20,888 bases of DNA, taken from Bacteroidota bacterium (GTDB taxonomy: Bacteria; Bacteroidota; Bacteroidia; Chitinophagales; Chitinophagaceae). The translations under genes were made by a program, and so were the position numbers. The stretch covers positions 1-20,888 of the forward strand of contig JANYAL010000414.1 of assembly GCA_025361325.1 (NCBI GenBank), read 5' to 3'. Shown here piece after piece: positions 13,307-19,818 of the stretch (position 1 is its first letter; each line of letters starts with the position of its first letter). The notes below the pieces were generated by a model, which worked only from the letters and a program-made list of their open reading frames with translations, searched no databases and was not told the origin of the DNA.

Positions 13307-13978
13307 TTATGCCTGATCCGGATGCACCACATCAAACTCTTTCAATGCATTGTCAATCCGTGCGGTAAGGTCATCAAGAGAAGTATAACCCCTGGCCAGT
13401 AGGTAAAACTTCGATTCATTTGCCTGCAACAATACAGCCGGGTAACCTGTTACCTGCAATTGTTTGCACAAGGCAAATTCGTAATAGGCCCTTTCCTTGT
13501 ATTCCTCGCTTTGGAGTTTGGTATAGAAAGCTTCAGGCTGGATATTGTATTTTTCCAGCAGATGACGGTAGGCCTCATCATCATCCAGGTCACGGCCTTC
13601 CGAGTTAAGGGCATATTGCAGGTCGGTGGCAAATTCAATTTGCCTGCCGGGATGATAATCCTTGAAGATACAGAGTGCAATGGCCGGTTTCTCTGAATTC
13701 ATCTGCCAGTCGCTCTCTTCCGGGTTCCGGATATGCCAAAGGAAATCCTCCCCGAACCTGATGCCTGTTGTTTCTTCCACACGCTTATAGTTCTTATCGA
13801 TATAAGCGGCTATCCTGCTGATGGGCTGCACCTGTTCACCGATGATCATACCACCGCTCAGCACTTCAAAGGAAAGGCGGTCTTTGAATGATTCGTATAT
13901 TTCTTTCATTACCGCGCTGAAACCATAACACCAGCCGCAGTAAGCGTCGTAGCAGTAATAGATGGTGTGTTTTAACAT
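13307..13978 (-). CDS. DsbA-family thiol oxidoreductase (FrnE-like, cytoplasmic)
   Basis: A 223-residue protein with a thioredoxin-fold active site CGWC at residues 14-17 and the expected cis-proline loop TGYPAVLL near residue 187. Between them is the helical insertion seen in DsbA/FrnE-type proteins. There is no signal peptide, so it should act in the cytoplasm, probably as a disulfide oxidoreductase or isomerase. The start at 13978 is chosen because a strong purine-rich Shine-Dalgarno (GGAAGGAAGGAAAGC) lies directly before it; upstream ATGs at 14002 and 14023 would place that site inside the gene. It begins 26 nt after the polA stop and is probably co-transcribed with polA. Confidence 0.82.
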   Translation of the reverse strand: MLKHTIYYCYDAYCGWCYGFSAVMKEIYESFKDRLSFEVLSGGMIIGEQVQPISRIAAYIDKNYKRVEETTGIRFGEDFLWHIRNPEESDWQMNSEKPAIALCIFKDYHPGRQIEFATDLQYALNSEGRDLDDDEAYRHLLEKYNIQPEAFYTKLQSEEYKERAYYEFALCKQLQVTGYPAVLLQANESKFYLLARGYTSLDDLTARIDNALKEFDVVHPDQA

Positions 13979-13995
13979 GCTTTCCTTCCTTCCTG
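13979..13995 (-). promoter_or_regulatory. Strong Shine-Dalgarno that sets the DsbA-like start
   Basis: The minus strand reads GGAAGGAAGGAAAGC followed directly by ATG at 13978. Such a strong site is unusual in this window, where most leaders are A-rich without a Shine-Dalgarno. Confidence 0.55.
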
Positions 13996-14004
13996 CTTTC
14001 ATTA

Positions 14005-16881
14005 TTAATGCGCCTCCAGCCAATTCTCACCCGCCCCAATCTCCGCATCAGTAGGCACTTCATTCGGAAGGGCCAGTGCAGTTTGCATACAATTGAGAAT
14101 GATTGGTTTGATGGTCTCCACTTCCTCCCGGTACGCGTCAAAGACAAGTTCATCATGCACCTGCAATAACATCTTCGAGCGGAATCCATATTTCCCGAAT
14201 TCTTCGTGCACCCGGATCATGGCCAGCTTGATCATGTCGGCCGCTGTACCCTGTATGGGTGAGTTAATGGCATTGCGCTCAGCAAAACCCCGTACCGTGA
14301 AATTGGCAGAGTTGATGTCCTTCAGCCAGCGCTTTCTGCCCATCAGCGTCTGCACATACCCGTACTCTTTGGCAAAATTGATGGTGTCATCCATGTATTT
14401 TTGAATGTTGGGGAACTGTTTCTTGTAATTATCGATGATCTCTTTGGCCTCGGCCCGGGGGATACCCAGGTTCTCGGCCAGCCCAAAAGCACCCTGCCCA
14501 TATATGATGCCGAAGTTGACACTTTTAGCCTTGTACCGCATTTCCTTGGTGACTTCCTTCTCCTCTACGTTGAACACTTTTGCTGCTGTGGCGGTATGAA
14601 TGTCCTTCCCGGTGCGGAAGGCCCCGCACATATTCGCATCACCACTGATGGCAGCAACAATGCGCAGTTCGATCTGGGAATAGTCGGCCGACACCAACAC
14701 ATGATCCTTGTCCCTCGGGATAAATGCCTTTCGGATCTCCCTGCCGCGTTCTGTCCTTACCGGTATGTTCTGCAGGTTGGGGTTATTGCTGCTGAGCCTG
14801 CCGGTAACGGCCACTGCCTGGGCATAGGAGGTGTGCACCCTGCCTGTTCTCTTATTGATCATCAGGGGCAATGCATCCACATAGGTTGACCTCAGTTTGG
14901 TATACTCCCGGAAGGTAAGGATATCATCCACGATCTTATTCTGCCCGGCTAATTTCAACAGCACATCCTCACCCGTGGCGTACTGGCCCGTCTTGGTCTT
15001 TTTTGCTTTTGGGTCTATCTTCATTTTATCAAAGAGCACTTCACCTAACTGTTTGGGACTGGCCAGGTTAAATCGCACGCCCGCCTGGATGTAAACACTT
15101 TCCTCGGCGGTCTTTGCCTCCCGTTCCAGTTCCTTGCTGTATTCCTTCAGAAAACCTTCATCAATCCGTATGCCCTCAAACTCCATGTCGGTGAGTACTT
15201 TCACCAGCGGATTCTCCACTTCATAAAATACCCGTTCCACTTCCTTATCCCTGATCTGTTTAACAAAGACGTTCTTCAGTTGCAGGGTGATATCTGCATC
15301 TTCTGCAGCATAGTTTTTTATCTTTTCCGGTTCCACGTCGCGCATATTTCCCTGTTTCTGGCCCTTCTTGCCAATGAGTTCATCAATATGAACGGGTTCG
15401 TATCCAAGGTACTTGGCGCTGAGCGCATCCATGTTACGCTTGCCATCAGGTTCAATGACATAATGGGCCAGCATGGTATCGAACAGTTTCCCCTTTAGCT
15501 CGAAGCCATACCATTTAAGCATCAGCAGGTCGTACTTGATGTTCTGGCCGATCCAGGTGATGGCGGGGTCTTTGAATAAGGGGTTTAGCAGGTTCAAGAG
15601 GTGTAGGGTCTTTTCCCTTTCCGGCGGACAGGGGATATAGTATCCTTCGCCGGGTCTGGTAGAAAAACTGAGACCAACCAGTTCTGCATCATTGGCATCT
15701 ATACCTGTGGTCTCGGTGTCGAAACAGATCTCAGGCTGGCCGGCGAGCAACTGCAACAGGTCATTGACCGCTCCTTCCGTTTCAACCAGGTGATAGGAAT
15801 GGGGTGTATTATGGATATTCCTGAGCAAAACAGCTCCACCTGAATCCTCCCCGGGGGGCAGGTCTTCTGAAGCACCCTCAGGATCAGCTATCCCGGTCTT
15901 TTTTAGTTCAGGCTCTATAATGTTCCCAAAGAGATCCATTTGCGGAGATTCAGTCTTTTGTGTTGTTGGGCCTGTCTTTTCATGTACACCATCAATGGCC
16001 AGTTCCATATCGTCCCCGAGTATGCGCTTGCCCAGTGTCTTGAATTCCAGTTCGGAAAAGATATCCTTCAGGACCTCCTTATTCATTTCCTTAATGCGAA
16101 AATTCTCTTCATGGAATTCCACAGGTACATTGGTGATGATGGTGGCCAGCTTCTTACTCATAACGGCCATTTCCCGGCCAGCCCTTATCTTTTCACCAAC
16201 GGAACCTTTGATAGAATCCGCATGGGCCAGCACATTCTCCAGGGTATGGTATTCGGCAAGTAGCTTTGCAGCAGTTTTCTCCCCGATACCTTTAATGCCG
16301 GGGATATTGTCCACAGCGTCCCCCATCATGCCCAGGATATCAATCACCTGGCTCACGTCCTTTATTCCCCATTTGGCACAAACCTCGGCAGGACCCAATA
16401 TCTCGAAATTACTGCCCTGGTAAGGGGGCTTATAGATCTTGATATTTTCTGAAACGAGCTGGCCATAATCCTTATCAGGTGTTACCATATAGACCTCGTA
16501 TCCCTCTTTCTCTGCTTTTTTGGCCAGGGCCCCAATCACATCATCCGCTTCATATCCATCCAGTGCTATGACAGGTATGTTCAACCCTTCAATGATCCGT
16601 TTAATATCGGGCACGGCGGATAATATGTCTTCGGGAGTCTCCTGGCGGTTGGCTTTATAGTCTGCAAAATCAATATGACGCTCCGTGGGGGCATGGGTAT
16701 CGAAGCATACTGCCATATGGGTAGGCTTCTGGTTTTTGAGCAGATCGATAAGGGTATTGGTGAAACCGAACTGTGCATTGGTATTTCTTCCCTTGCTGGT
16801 GATACGTGGATTGCGGATCAGGGCATAGTAGGCACGAAATACAAGTGCAAAGGCATCAAGCAGGAACAGTTTCTTTTGCAT
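14005..16881 (-). CDS. polA: DNA polymerase I
   Basis: A 958-residue family A polymerase with all three domains. The 5'-nuclease is at about 1-290 (LFLLDAFALVFRAYYAL, DGYEADDVIGALA, TPDKDYGQLV, GDAVDNIPGIKGIGEKTA). The 3'-5' exonuclease is at about 360-540 and keeps the DxE motif (FDTETTG near 390) and the late YAAEDAD segment. The polymerase is at about 570-958, with ADYSQIELRI (motif A, near 730), KSVNFGIIYGQ (motif B, near 785, with Phe at the sugar-selectivity position) and VHDELVFD (motif C, near 909). It should act in Okazaki-fragment processing and repair synthesis with full proofreading. The start MQKKLFLLD at 16881 is preferred to an upstream ATG at 16899. A DsbA-like gene follows. 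Confidence 0.97.
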   Translation of the reverse strand: MQKKLFLLDAFALVFRAYYALIRNPRITSKGRNTNAQFGFTNTLIDLLKNQKPTHMAVCFDTHAPTERHIDFADYKANRQETPEDILSAVPDIKRIIEGLNIPVIALDGYEADDVIGALAKKAEKEGYEVYMVTPDKDYGQLVSENIKIYKPPYQGSNFEILGPAEVCAKWGIKDVSQVIDILGMMGDAVDNIPGIKGIGEKTAAKLLAEYHTLENVLAHADSIKGSVGEKIRAGREMAVMSKKLATIITNVPVEFHEENFRIKEMNKEVLKDIFSELEFKTLGKRILGDDMELAIDGVHEKTGPTTQKTESPQMDLFGNIIEPELKKTGIADPEGASEDLPPGEDSGGAVLLRNIHNTPHSYHLVETEGAVNDLLQLLAGQPEICFDTETTGIDANDAELVGLSFSTRPGEGYYIPCPPEREKTLHLLNLLNPLFKDPAITWIGQNIKYDLLMLKWYGFELKGKLFDTMLAHYVIEPDGKRNMDALSAKYLGYEPVHIDELIGKKGQKQGNMRDVEPEKIKNYAAEDADITLQLKNVFVKQIRDKEVERVFYEVENPLVKVLTDMEFEGIRIDEGFLKEYSKELEREAKTAEESVYIQAGVRFNLASPKQLGEVLFDKMKIDPKAKKTKTGQYATGEDVLLKLAGQNKIVDDILTFREYTKLRSTYVDALPLMINKRTGRVHTSYAQAVAVTGRLSSNNPNLQNIPVRTERGREIRKAFIPRDKDHVLVSADYSQIELRIVAAISGDANMCGAFRTGKDIHTATAAKVFNVEEKEVTKEMRYKAKSVNFGIIYGQGAFGLAENLGIPRAEAKEIIDNYKKQFPNIQKYMDDTINFAKEYGYVQTLMGRKRWLKDINSANFTVRGFAERNAINSPIQGTAADMIKLAMIRVHEEFGKYGFRSKMLLQVHDELVFDAYREEVETIKPIILNCMQTALALPNEVPTDAEIGAGENWLEAH

Positions 16882-16885
16882 GGAG

Positions 16886-16893
16886 TAAATGTA
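16886..16893 (-). promoter_or_regulatory. Possible -7 element for polA
   Basis: The minus strand reads TACATTTA, one base off TAnnTTTG, with a TTG 20 nt upstream. It is so close to the ATG at 16881 that the transcript would be nearly leaderless, which weakens the call. Confidence 0.25.
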
Positions 16894-16931
16894 AAACAAT
16901 TGGACTTCCCAATCAACTCCGGCACATACGC

Positions 16932-16966
16932 AAAAAAAGCCGTTCCGGAAGGGAACGGCTTTTTTT
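16932..16966. terminator. Bidirectional rho-independent terminator
   Basis: A perfect 8-bp GC-rich stem (GCCGTTCC with GGAACGGC, 5-nt loop) flanked by seven A's on one side and seven T's on the other, so it can act in either direction. Given the gene directions, its job is to end the minus-strand lipoprotein transcript before polA. Confidence 0.85.
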
Positions 16967-16987
16967 GACTTGTTCTTGCAATATATC

Positions 16988-17410
16988 TTAATTCAGTGAG
17001 GTCATTTTCAGGTTTTCAGCAGCCAGGCCATTTCTATTCATCAGGCTTACCTGATCGTTGGCGATAATCTCTACGTTCCAGTGATTATTAAGCATGCCCA
17101 ATACGGGATCTGTATTACCCAGGTCGATCGTGATGCGTTTGGACATATTGTCCTCCGACCAGTTACCTTTTGTTTCCATTCCGTTTTTGCTGACCTTCAG
17201 GTCACCATTGGATCCAAATACAAATTTGTACACAGAAAGTAACGAAGGTGTACCGGCATTATTTCCTTCAATGAGTTCCGCCTTCCAGGCACCTTTTGTA
17301 ATTACAGGGCTTGCAGACTTTGCAAGGGTAAGATGGTCGATACCGGTACAGGCCGTAAAATAAAAAATCACGGAGCATTTGGCAGCAAAAAGCAGGAAAG
17401 ACTGGTTCAT
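16988..17410 (-). CDS. Putative small lipoprotein, lipocalin-like
   Basis: A 140-residue protein. The N-terminus is hydrophobic and ends FYFTAC, an acceptable lipobox with Cys21 as the lipid site, so it is probably an envelope lipoprotein. The rest has an alternating beta pattern typical of small Bacteroidetes lipocalin-like proteins: GAWKAELIEGNNAG, VYKFVFGSNGDLKVSKNG, KGNWSEDNMSKRITIDLG, WNVEIIANDQVSLMNRNG. I do not recognise a function. It lies 71 nt downstream of the esterase stop, and this gap can form a hairpin that pairs with the start codon. A bidirectional terminator follows. Confidence 0.7.
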   Translation of the reverse strand: MNQSFLLFAAKCSVIFYFTACTGIDHLTLAKSASPVITKGAWKAELIEGNNAGTPSLLSVYKFVFGSNGDLKVSKNGMETKGNWSEDNMSKRITIDLGNTDPVLGMLNNHWNVEIIANDQVSLMNRNGLAAENLKMTSLN

Positions 17411-17470
17411 CGAAACAGGATTTGGATTTACACTTATATAACTCCAAATCCATGAACTTATTGTGTAAAC
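17405..17470 (-). promoter_or_regulatory. Structured leader that can sequester a start codon
   Basis: In minus-strand RNA, GUUCAUGGAUUUGGA (17457-17443) can pair with UCCAAAUCC (17426-17418) and, across a 7-nt bulge, with AUGAAC (17410-17405), which contains the lipoprotein start codon. A second perfect 7-bp pairing, UUUACAC (17469-17463) with GUGUAAA (17433-17427), interlocks with the first, so the two form either alternative folds or an H-type pseudoknot. There is no T-run, so it is not a terminator. A DNA operator is the main alternative. Confidence 0.4.
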
Positions 17471-17481
17471 AGAACCTTAGA

Positions 17482-18213
17482 TCAAAACCGGGTGTTCAGG
17501 TACACCGGCAGCATTTCCCGCCAGGTTGGCCAGTCGTGTTTCCATTCCTCACCCCATATATCCAGTTCATAATTGATGCCTTTATTGTACAGGATGCCGG
17601 CAAAGTTCTTCGACGCGCCGGGGTCTTCATACGCGCCGCTACCGCTAAGGATATGGATATTCCTGCTCTTGCGGATCTGCTCCAGGAAATCATGGTTGGT
17701 TTGGTTGGGGATATAGTGTGCCGGTGAATTGAAATAGACCTGGTCGTCATAATAACCCTTGGTGTATTCGGTAAGGTCATATACCCCGCTCATAGCGATC
17801 ACACCATTGATAAGGTCGGGTCGTTTCAGGAAGAGGTTCATACTGTGCAGTGCACCAAAAGAAGCGCCGCTTACGATGATGGGCGTTTCGCCCGAAGTGC
17901 TGTTTCTGATGAAGGGCACCACTTCATTAAAAACATATTCATTGAACTGGTTGTGACGGATGGCCTTGTGTTCACCCTGTATCTCATTGTTGAGCCAGCT
18001 TTCATTGTTGATGCTGTTGATGGAGAACACTTTTATTTTGCCGCTGTTGATGAAAGGGGCCAGGGTCTCCATCATTTGGAAACGCTCATATTCGAGGTAG
18101 TCTGCCGCGGCAGTAGGTACGAATAAAAGGGCAAATCCATAATGCCCGTAAGTAGCGATGGGCATTTCTTTTTGGAGGGAAGGGCTGTACCAACTTGTCA
18201 GATCTCTGTTCAT
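17482..18213 (-). CDS. Alpha/beta-hydrolase esterase (esterase D / PHB-depolymerase-like fold)
   Basis: A 243-residue alpha/beta hydrolase. The nucleophile elbow is GASFG at residues 116-120 with Ser118, and the likely catalytic histidine is His226 in GEEWKHDWPTWREMLP near the C-terminus, the arrangement of esterase-D-type proteins. The acid residue lies probably in the ILSGSGAYEDPG loop (189-199). There is no signal peptide, so it should be cytoplasmic. The substrate is unknown; enterochelin-esterase-like and S-formylglutathione-hydrolase-like proteins share this fold. The start at 18213 follows a short A-rich leader. Upstream lies the CAAAG repeat tract, and downstream the structured leader of the lipoprotein gene. 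Confidence 0.82.
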   Translation of the reverse strand: MNRDLTSWYSPSLQKEMPIATYGHYGFALLFVPTAAADYLEYERFQMMETLAPFINSGKIKVFSINSINNESWLNNEIQGEHKAIRHNQFNEYVFNEVVPFIRNSTSGETPIIVSGASFGALHSMNLFLKRPDLINGVIAMSGVYDLTEYTKGYYDDQVYFNSPAHYIPNQTNHDFLEQIRKSRNIHILSGSGAYEDPGASKNFAGILYNKGINYELDIWGEEWKHDWPTWREMLPVYLNTRF

Positions 18214-18228
18214 TTTTTGAATTTATGC

Positions 18229-18269
18229 CGCAAAGATGCACAAAGTTTGATCACAAAGATTCACAAAGA
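18229..18269. repeat. Intergenic CACAAAGATT-type tandem repeat
   Basis: Four degenerate copies of CACAAAGATT begin at 18229 (CGCAAAGATG), 18239, 18252 and 18262, with spacings of 10, 13 and 10 nt. On the minus strand they read CTTTGTG/ATCTTTG, close to the -7 and -33 elements of Bacteroidetes promoters; the last copy (CATCTTTG) lies at a plausible distance from the esterase start. Similar CTTTGTGTCTTTG runs are common between genes in this phylum. Confidence 0.6.
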
Positions 18270-18272
18270 GAG

Positions 18273-18305
18273 AAAAAAAATTGAAAGATTTCTTTGTTTT
18301 ATTCA
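18273..18305 (-). terminator. Weak possible terminator of parA
   Basis: On the minus strand, a weak A/T stem (TTGAA with TTCAA, or AAAG with CTTT) is followed by eight T's, 14-46 nt after the parA stop. The stem has little GC and may not form. Confidence 0.25.
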
Positions 18306-18318
18306 ATGGCGTTTTTCC

Positions 18319-19059
18319 TTACAACACGCCCTCCTTGATCTCTGTCCACAATTCCCGGTAACACTGGGCAGCATAACTGCTGTTGGCGAATTCCATGATG
18401 GGAGCTTTGTGTATACCCATTTTTTCGACGTCAGAGAGATAGGGTATATAATTCTGGAAGAAACGCTTGTCCTTGTAGAGTTCCTCCATGATCTCATTGT
18501 GCATGTTCTTACGCAGATCGGTCATGGTGAAGAAACACATCAGTTTGCTGAGGTCCAGCTCCTTTTCCTTGAAATAATCCTTCACCATCTGGTAGGTGCG
18601 TATCGACAGCGTGGTGGGGATCACCGGCATCAGTACAATATCTGCTGCATGGAAGATATTTTCACTGAGCGCGCTGAACCCGGGGTGACAATCAATGAAC
18701 ACAAAATCATATTCCCCGGTCAGTTGTTTCAGAACAGACTTCAACCGGTTCTTGTTGCCCTTCATCTCTTCGAGCATAATGTCGAAGCTCTTTGTGGAAT
18801 TATCCGCCGGGATCACATCCAGCAATTCAAAATCGGTGCTCATGATGGCGCTTTCCAGGTCGGCATCCTTGGTGATCAGTTTCTTTATTCCCGGGTGAGT
18901 CTTGGGCTTTACCTTGTAATAGAAGGAGGAGGATCCCTGCGGGTCAATATCCCAGAGGAGTGTTTTAAATCCGTCTGCTGCGGCGAGATAGGCGAAATTC
19001 ACACAACTGGCAGTTTTGCCCACCCCCCCTTTCAGGTTGTAAAGCGCTATAGTAGTCAT
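18319..19059 (-). CDS. ParA/Soj-family ATPase (orphan)
   Basis: A 246-residue P-loop ATPase of the ParA/MinD superfamily. It starts MTTIALYNLKGGVGKTA with the deviant Walker A motif at residues 10-17 (signature Lys10 and Lys15). It has the switch/Walker A' segment DIDPQGSSSFYY and the Walker B region FVFIDCHPGFSA, followed by VLMPVIPTTLSIRTYQM. This is the ParA type that moves DNA or protein cargo on the nucleoid. No ParB gene or parS-like cluster is visible beside it, so it may position a protein cargo, or its partner is elsewhere. The frame is open to 19140, but MTTIALYN at 19059 is the conserved beginning. Confidence 0.88.
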   Translation of the reverse strand: MTTIALYNLKGGVGKTASCVNFAYLAAADGFKTLLWDIDPQGSSSFYYKVKPKTHPGIKKLITKDADLESAIMSTDFELLDVIPADNSTKSFDIMLEEMKGNKNRLKSVLKQLTGEYDFVFIDCHPGFSALSENIFHAADIVLMPVIPTTLSIRTYQMVKDYFKEKELDLSKLMCFFTMTDLRKNMHNEIMEELYKDKRFFQNYIPYLSDVEKMGIHKAPIMEFANSSYAAQCYRELWTEIKEGVL

Positions 19060-19086
19060 AATCTGTTGATTTTTAAAATTGGAGGA

Positions 19087-19094
19087 GTAAGATA
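19087..19094 (-). promoter_or_regulatory. Possible -7 element for parA
   Basis: The minus strand reads TATCTTAC, two bases off TAnnTTTG, about 28 nt before the start at 19059. A weak call; it would also exclude the longer open frame from being translated. Confidence 0.25.
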
Positions 19095-19192
19095 GCAATA
19101 TTTTCAGGAAATAGCTAGTGCCCGGGTGGTTCTGGCGCATGAATAGAGTCCGGGCTGGTCATAAAACCCATTTTCCTCCTGTCTGGGAAGCC

Positions 19193-19262
19193 ACTTGTTG
19201 CTACCAGGGTGCTACCATCTGTGTTAATCAACACAGATGGTAGCACCCTGACCCGAACAAGT
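19193..19262. repeat. 70-nt near-perfect palindrome (REP-like or cruciform element)
   Basis: Perfect 21-bp inverted arms at 19205-19225 and 19230-19250 with a 4-nt loop (AATC). Beyond a 5x5 mismatched bulge (19200-19204 against 19251-19255), a further 7-bp arm pair matches (ACTTGTT 19193-19199 with AACAAGT 19256-19262). It lies in the 304-nt gap between the divergent parA and VOC genes (19060-19363), which holds no gene I can support. It has no T-run, so it is not a standard terminator. A near-direct repeat flanks it (CTGTCTGGGAA at 19179-19189, CTGTCCGGGAA at 19288-19298). Confidence 0.8.
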
Positions 19263-19341
19263 CACGAACCAGATCCTTTCATGATCTCTGTCCGGGAATG
19301 CAAAAAATGGACCCGGATAGAATTGATATTAAAAAAATCAG

Positions 19342-19349
19342 TATCTTAT
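19342..19349 (+). promoter_or_regulatory. Possible -7 element for the VOC gene
   Basis: TATCTTAT is two bases off TAnnTTTG and would give a leader of about 10 nt to the ATG at 19364. It argues against the longer frame that starts at 19298. Confidence 0.3.
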
Positions 19350-19363
19350 ATCAAAATTTCGTC

Positions 19364-19753
19364 ATGACATACGCTTCAACCCATAACCGGATCATGCCCT
19401 ACCTGATCGTCCCGGGAGCGAACCAATTCATTACATTCATGGAAAAGGTATTCGGGGCCAGCCTTCAATTCTCAGTTCCCCGAAGTGAAGGGATTATCAT
19501 GCATGGAGAATTACGCATCGGCGAAGGGGTGATCATGTTCGCTGATGCCACAGACCAATTCGCACCCAGGCCGGCGGGTATTTTTATTTATGTGGAAGAT
19601 GTGGACGCAACGTATGAAAGGGCACTTGCAGCAGGAGCAACATCAACCATGCCACCTACAATAATGGAATATGGCTATACCTGCGGCATAAAGGATCTTT
19701 TCGGGAACGACTGGTGGCCGGTGCAGGCCGGGGAATCAGCGCCAGCTAATTAA
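19364..19753 (+). CDS. VOC (glyoxalase-like) family protein
   Basis: A 129-residue protein of the vicinal-oxygen-chelate superfamily, PhnB-like. It begins MPYLIVPGANQFITFMEKVFGA after a short lead-in, then has the strand pairs IIMHGELRIGEGVIMFAD and AGIFIYVEDVDATYERALAAGA, and ends with the GNDWWPVQ segment typical of these proteins. The family includes glyoxalases, dioxygenases and resistance proteins, and a particular substrate cannot be assigned. The frame is open from an ATG at 19298, but the 22 extra residues have no VOC character and the -7-like element lies within them, so 19364 is preferred. It converges on uvrB with a 65-nt gap in which I see no clear terminator. Confidence 0.8.
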   Translation: MTYASTHNRIMPYLIVPGANQFITFMEKVFGASLQFSVPRSEGIIMHGELRIGEGVIMFADATDQFAPRPAGIFIYVEDVDATYERALAAGATSTMPPTIMEYGYTCGIKDLFGNDWWPVQAGESAPAN

Positions 19754-19818
19754 ACGGTTTAAAAATGGAGGTATAACGCGGGTACCACAAAACGGTAAGG
19801 GATATTAAAATTGAAATC

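Noticed and set aside
17741..17752. Further GTCGTC-like string inside the esterase gene
   Set aside because: It lacks the TAAT extension and the upstream CGnCnGTTT block, and lies in coding sequence.
18229..18269. Short regularly spaced repeats, considered as a CRISPR array
   Set aside because: Units are about 10 nt with no spacers of 30 nt or so and no cas genes nearby.
18142..19095. 317-codon open frame antisense to parA and the esterase start
   Set aside because: It spans two well-supported genes on the other strand and the CAAAG repeat; its composition (rich in His, Phe and Gln) is that of an antisense shadow.
19291..19317. TCCGGG/CCCGGA inverted repeat before the VOC gene
   Set aside because: Only 6 bp with a 15-nt spacer; expected by chance at this length.
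19750..19762. TTAAACGGTTTAA palindrome after the VOC gene
   Set aside because: Short, A/T-rich and without a T-run; not convincing as a terminator or operator.
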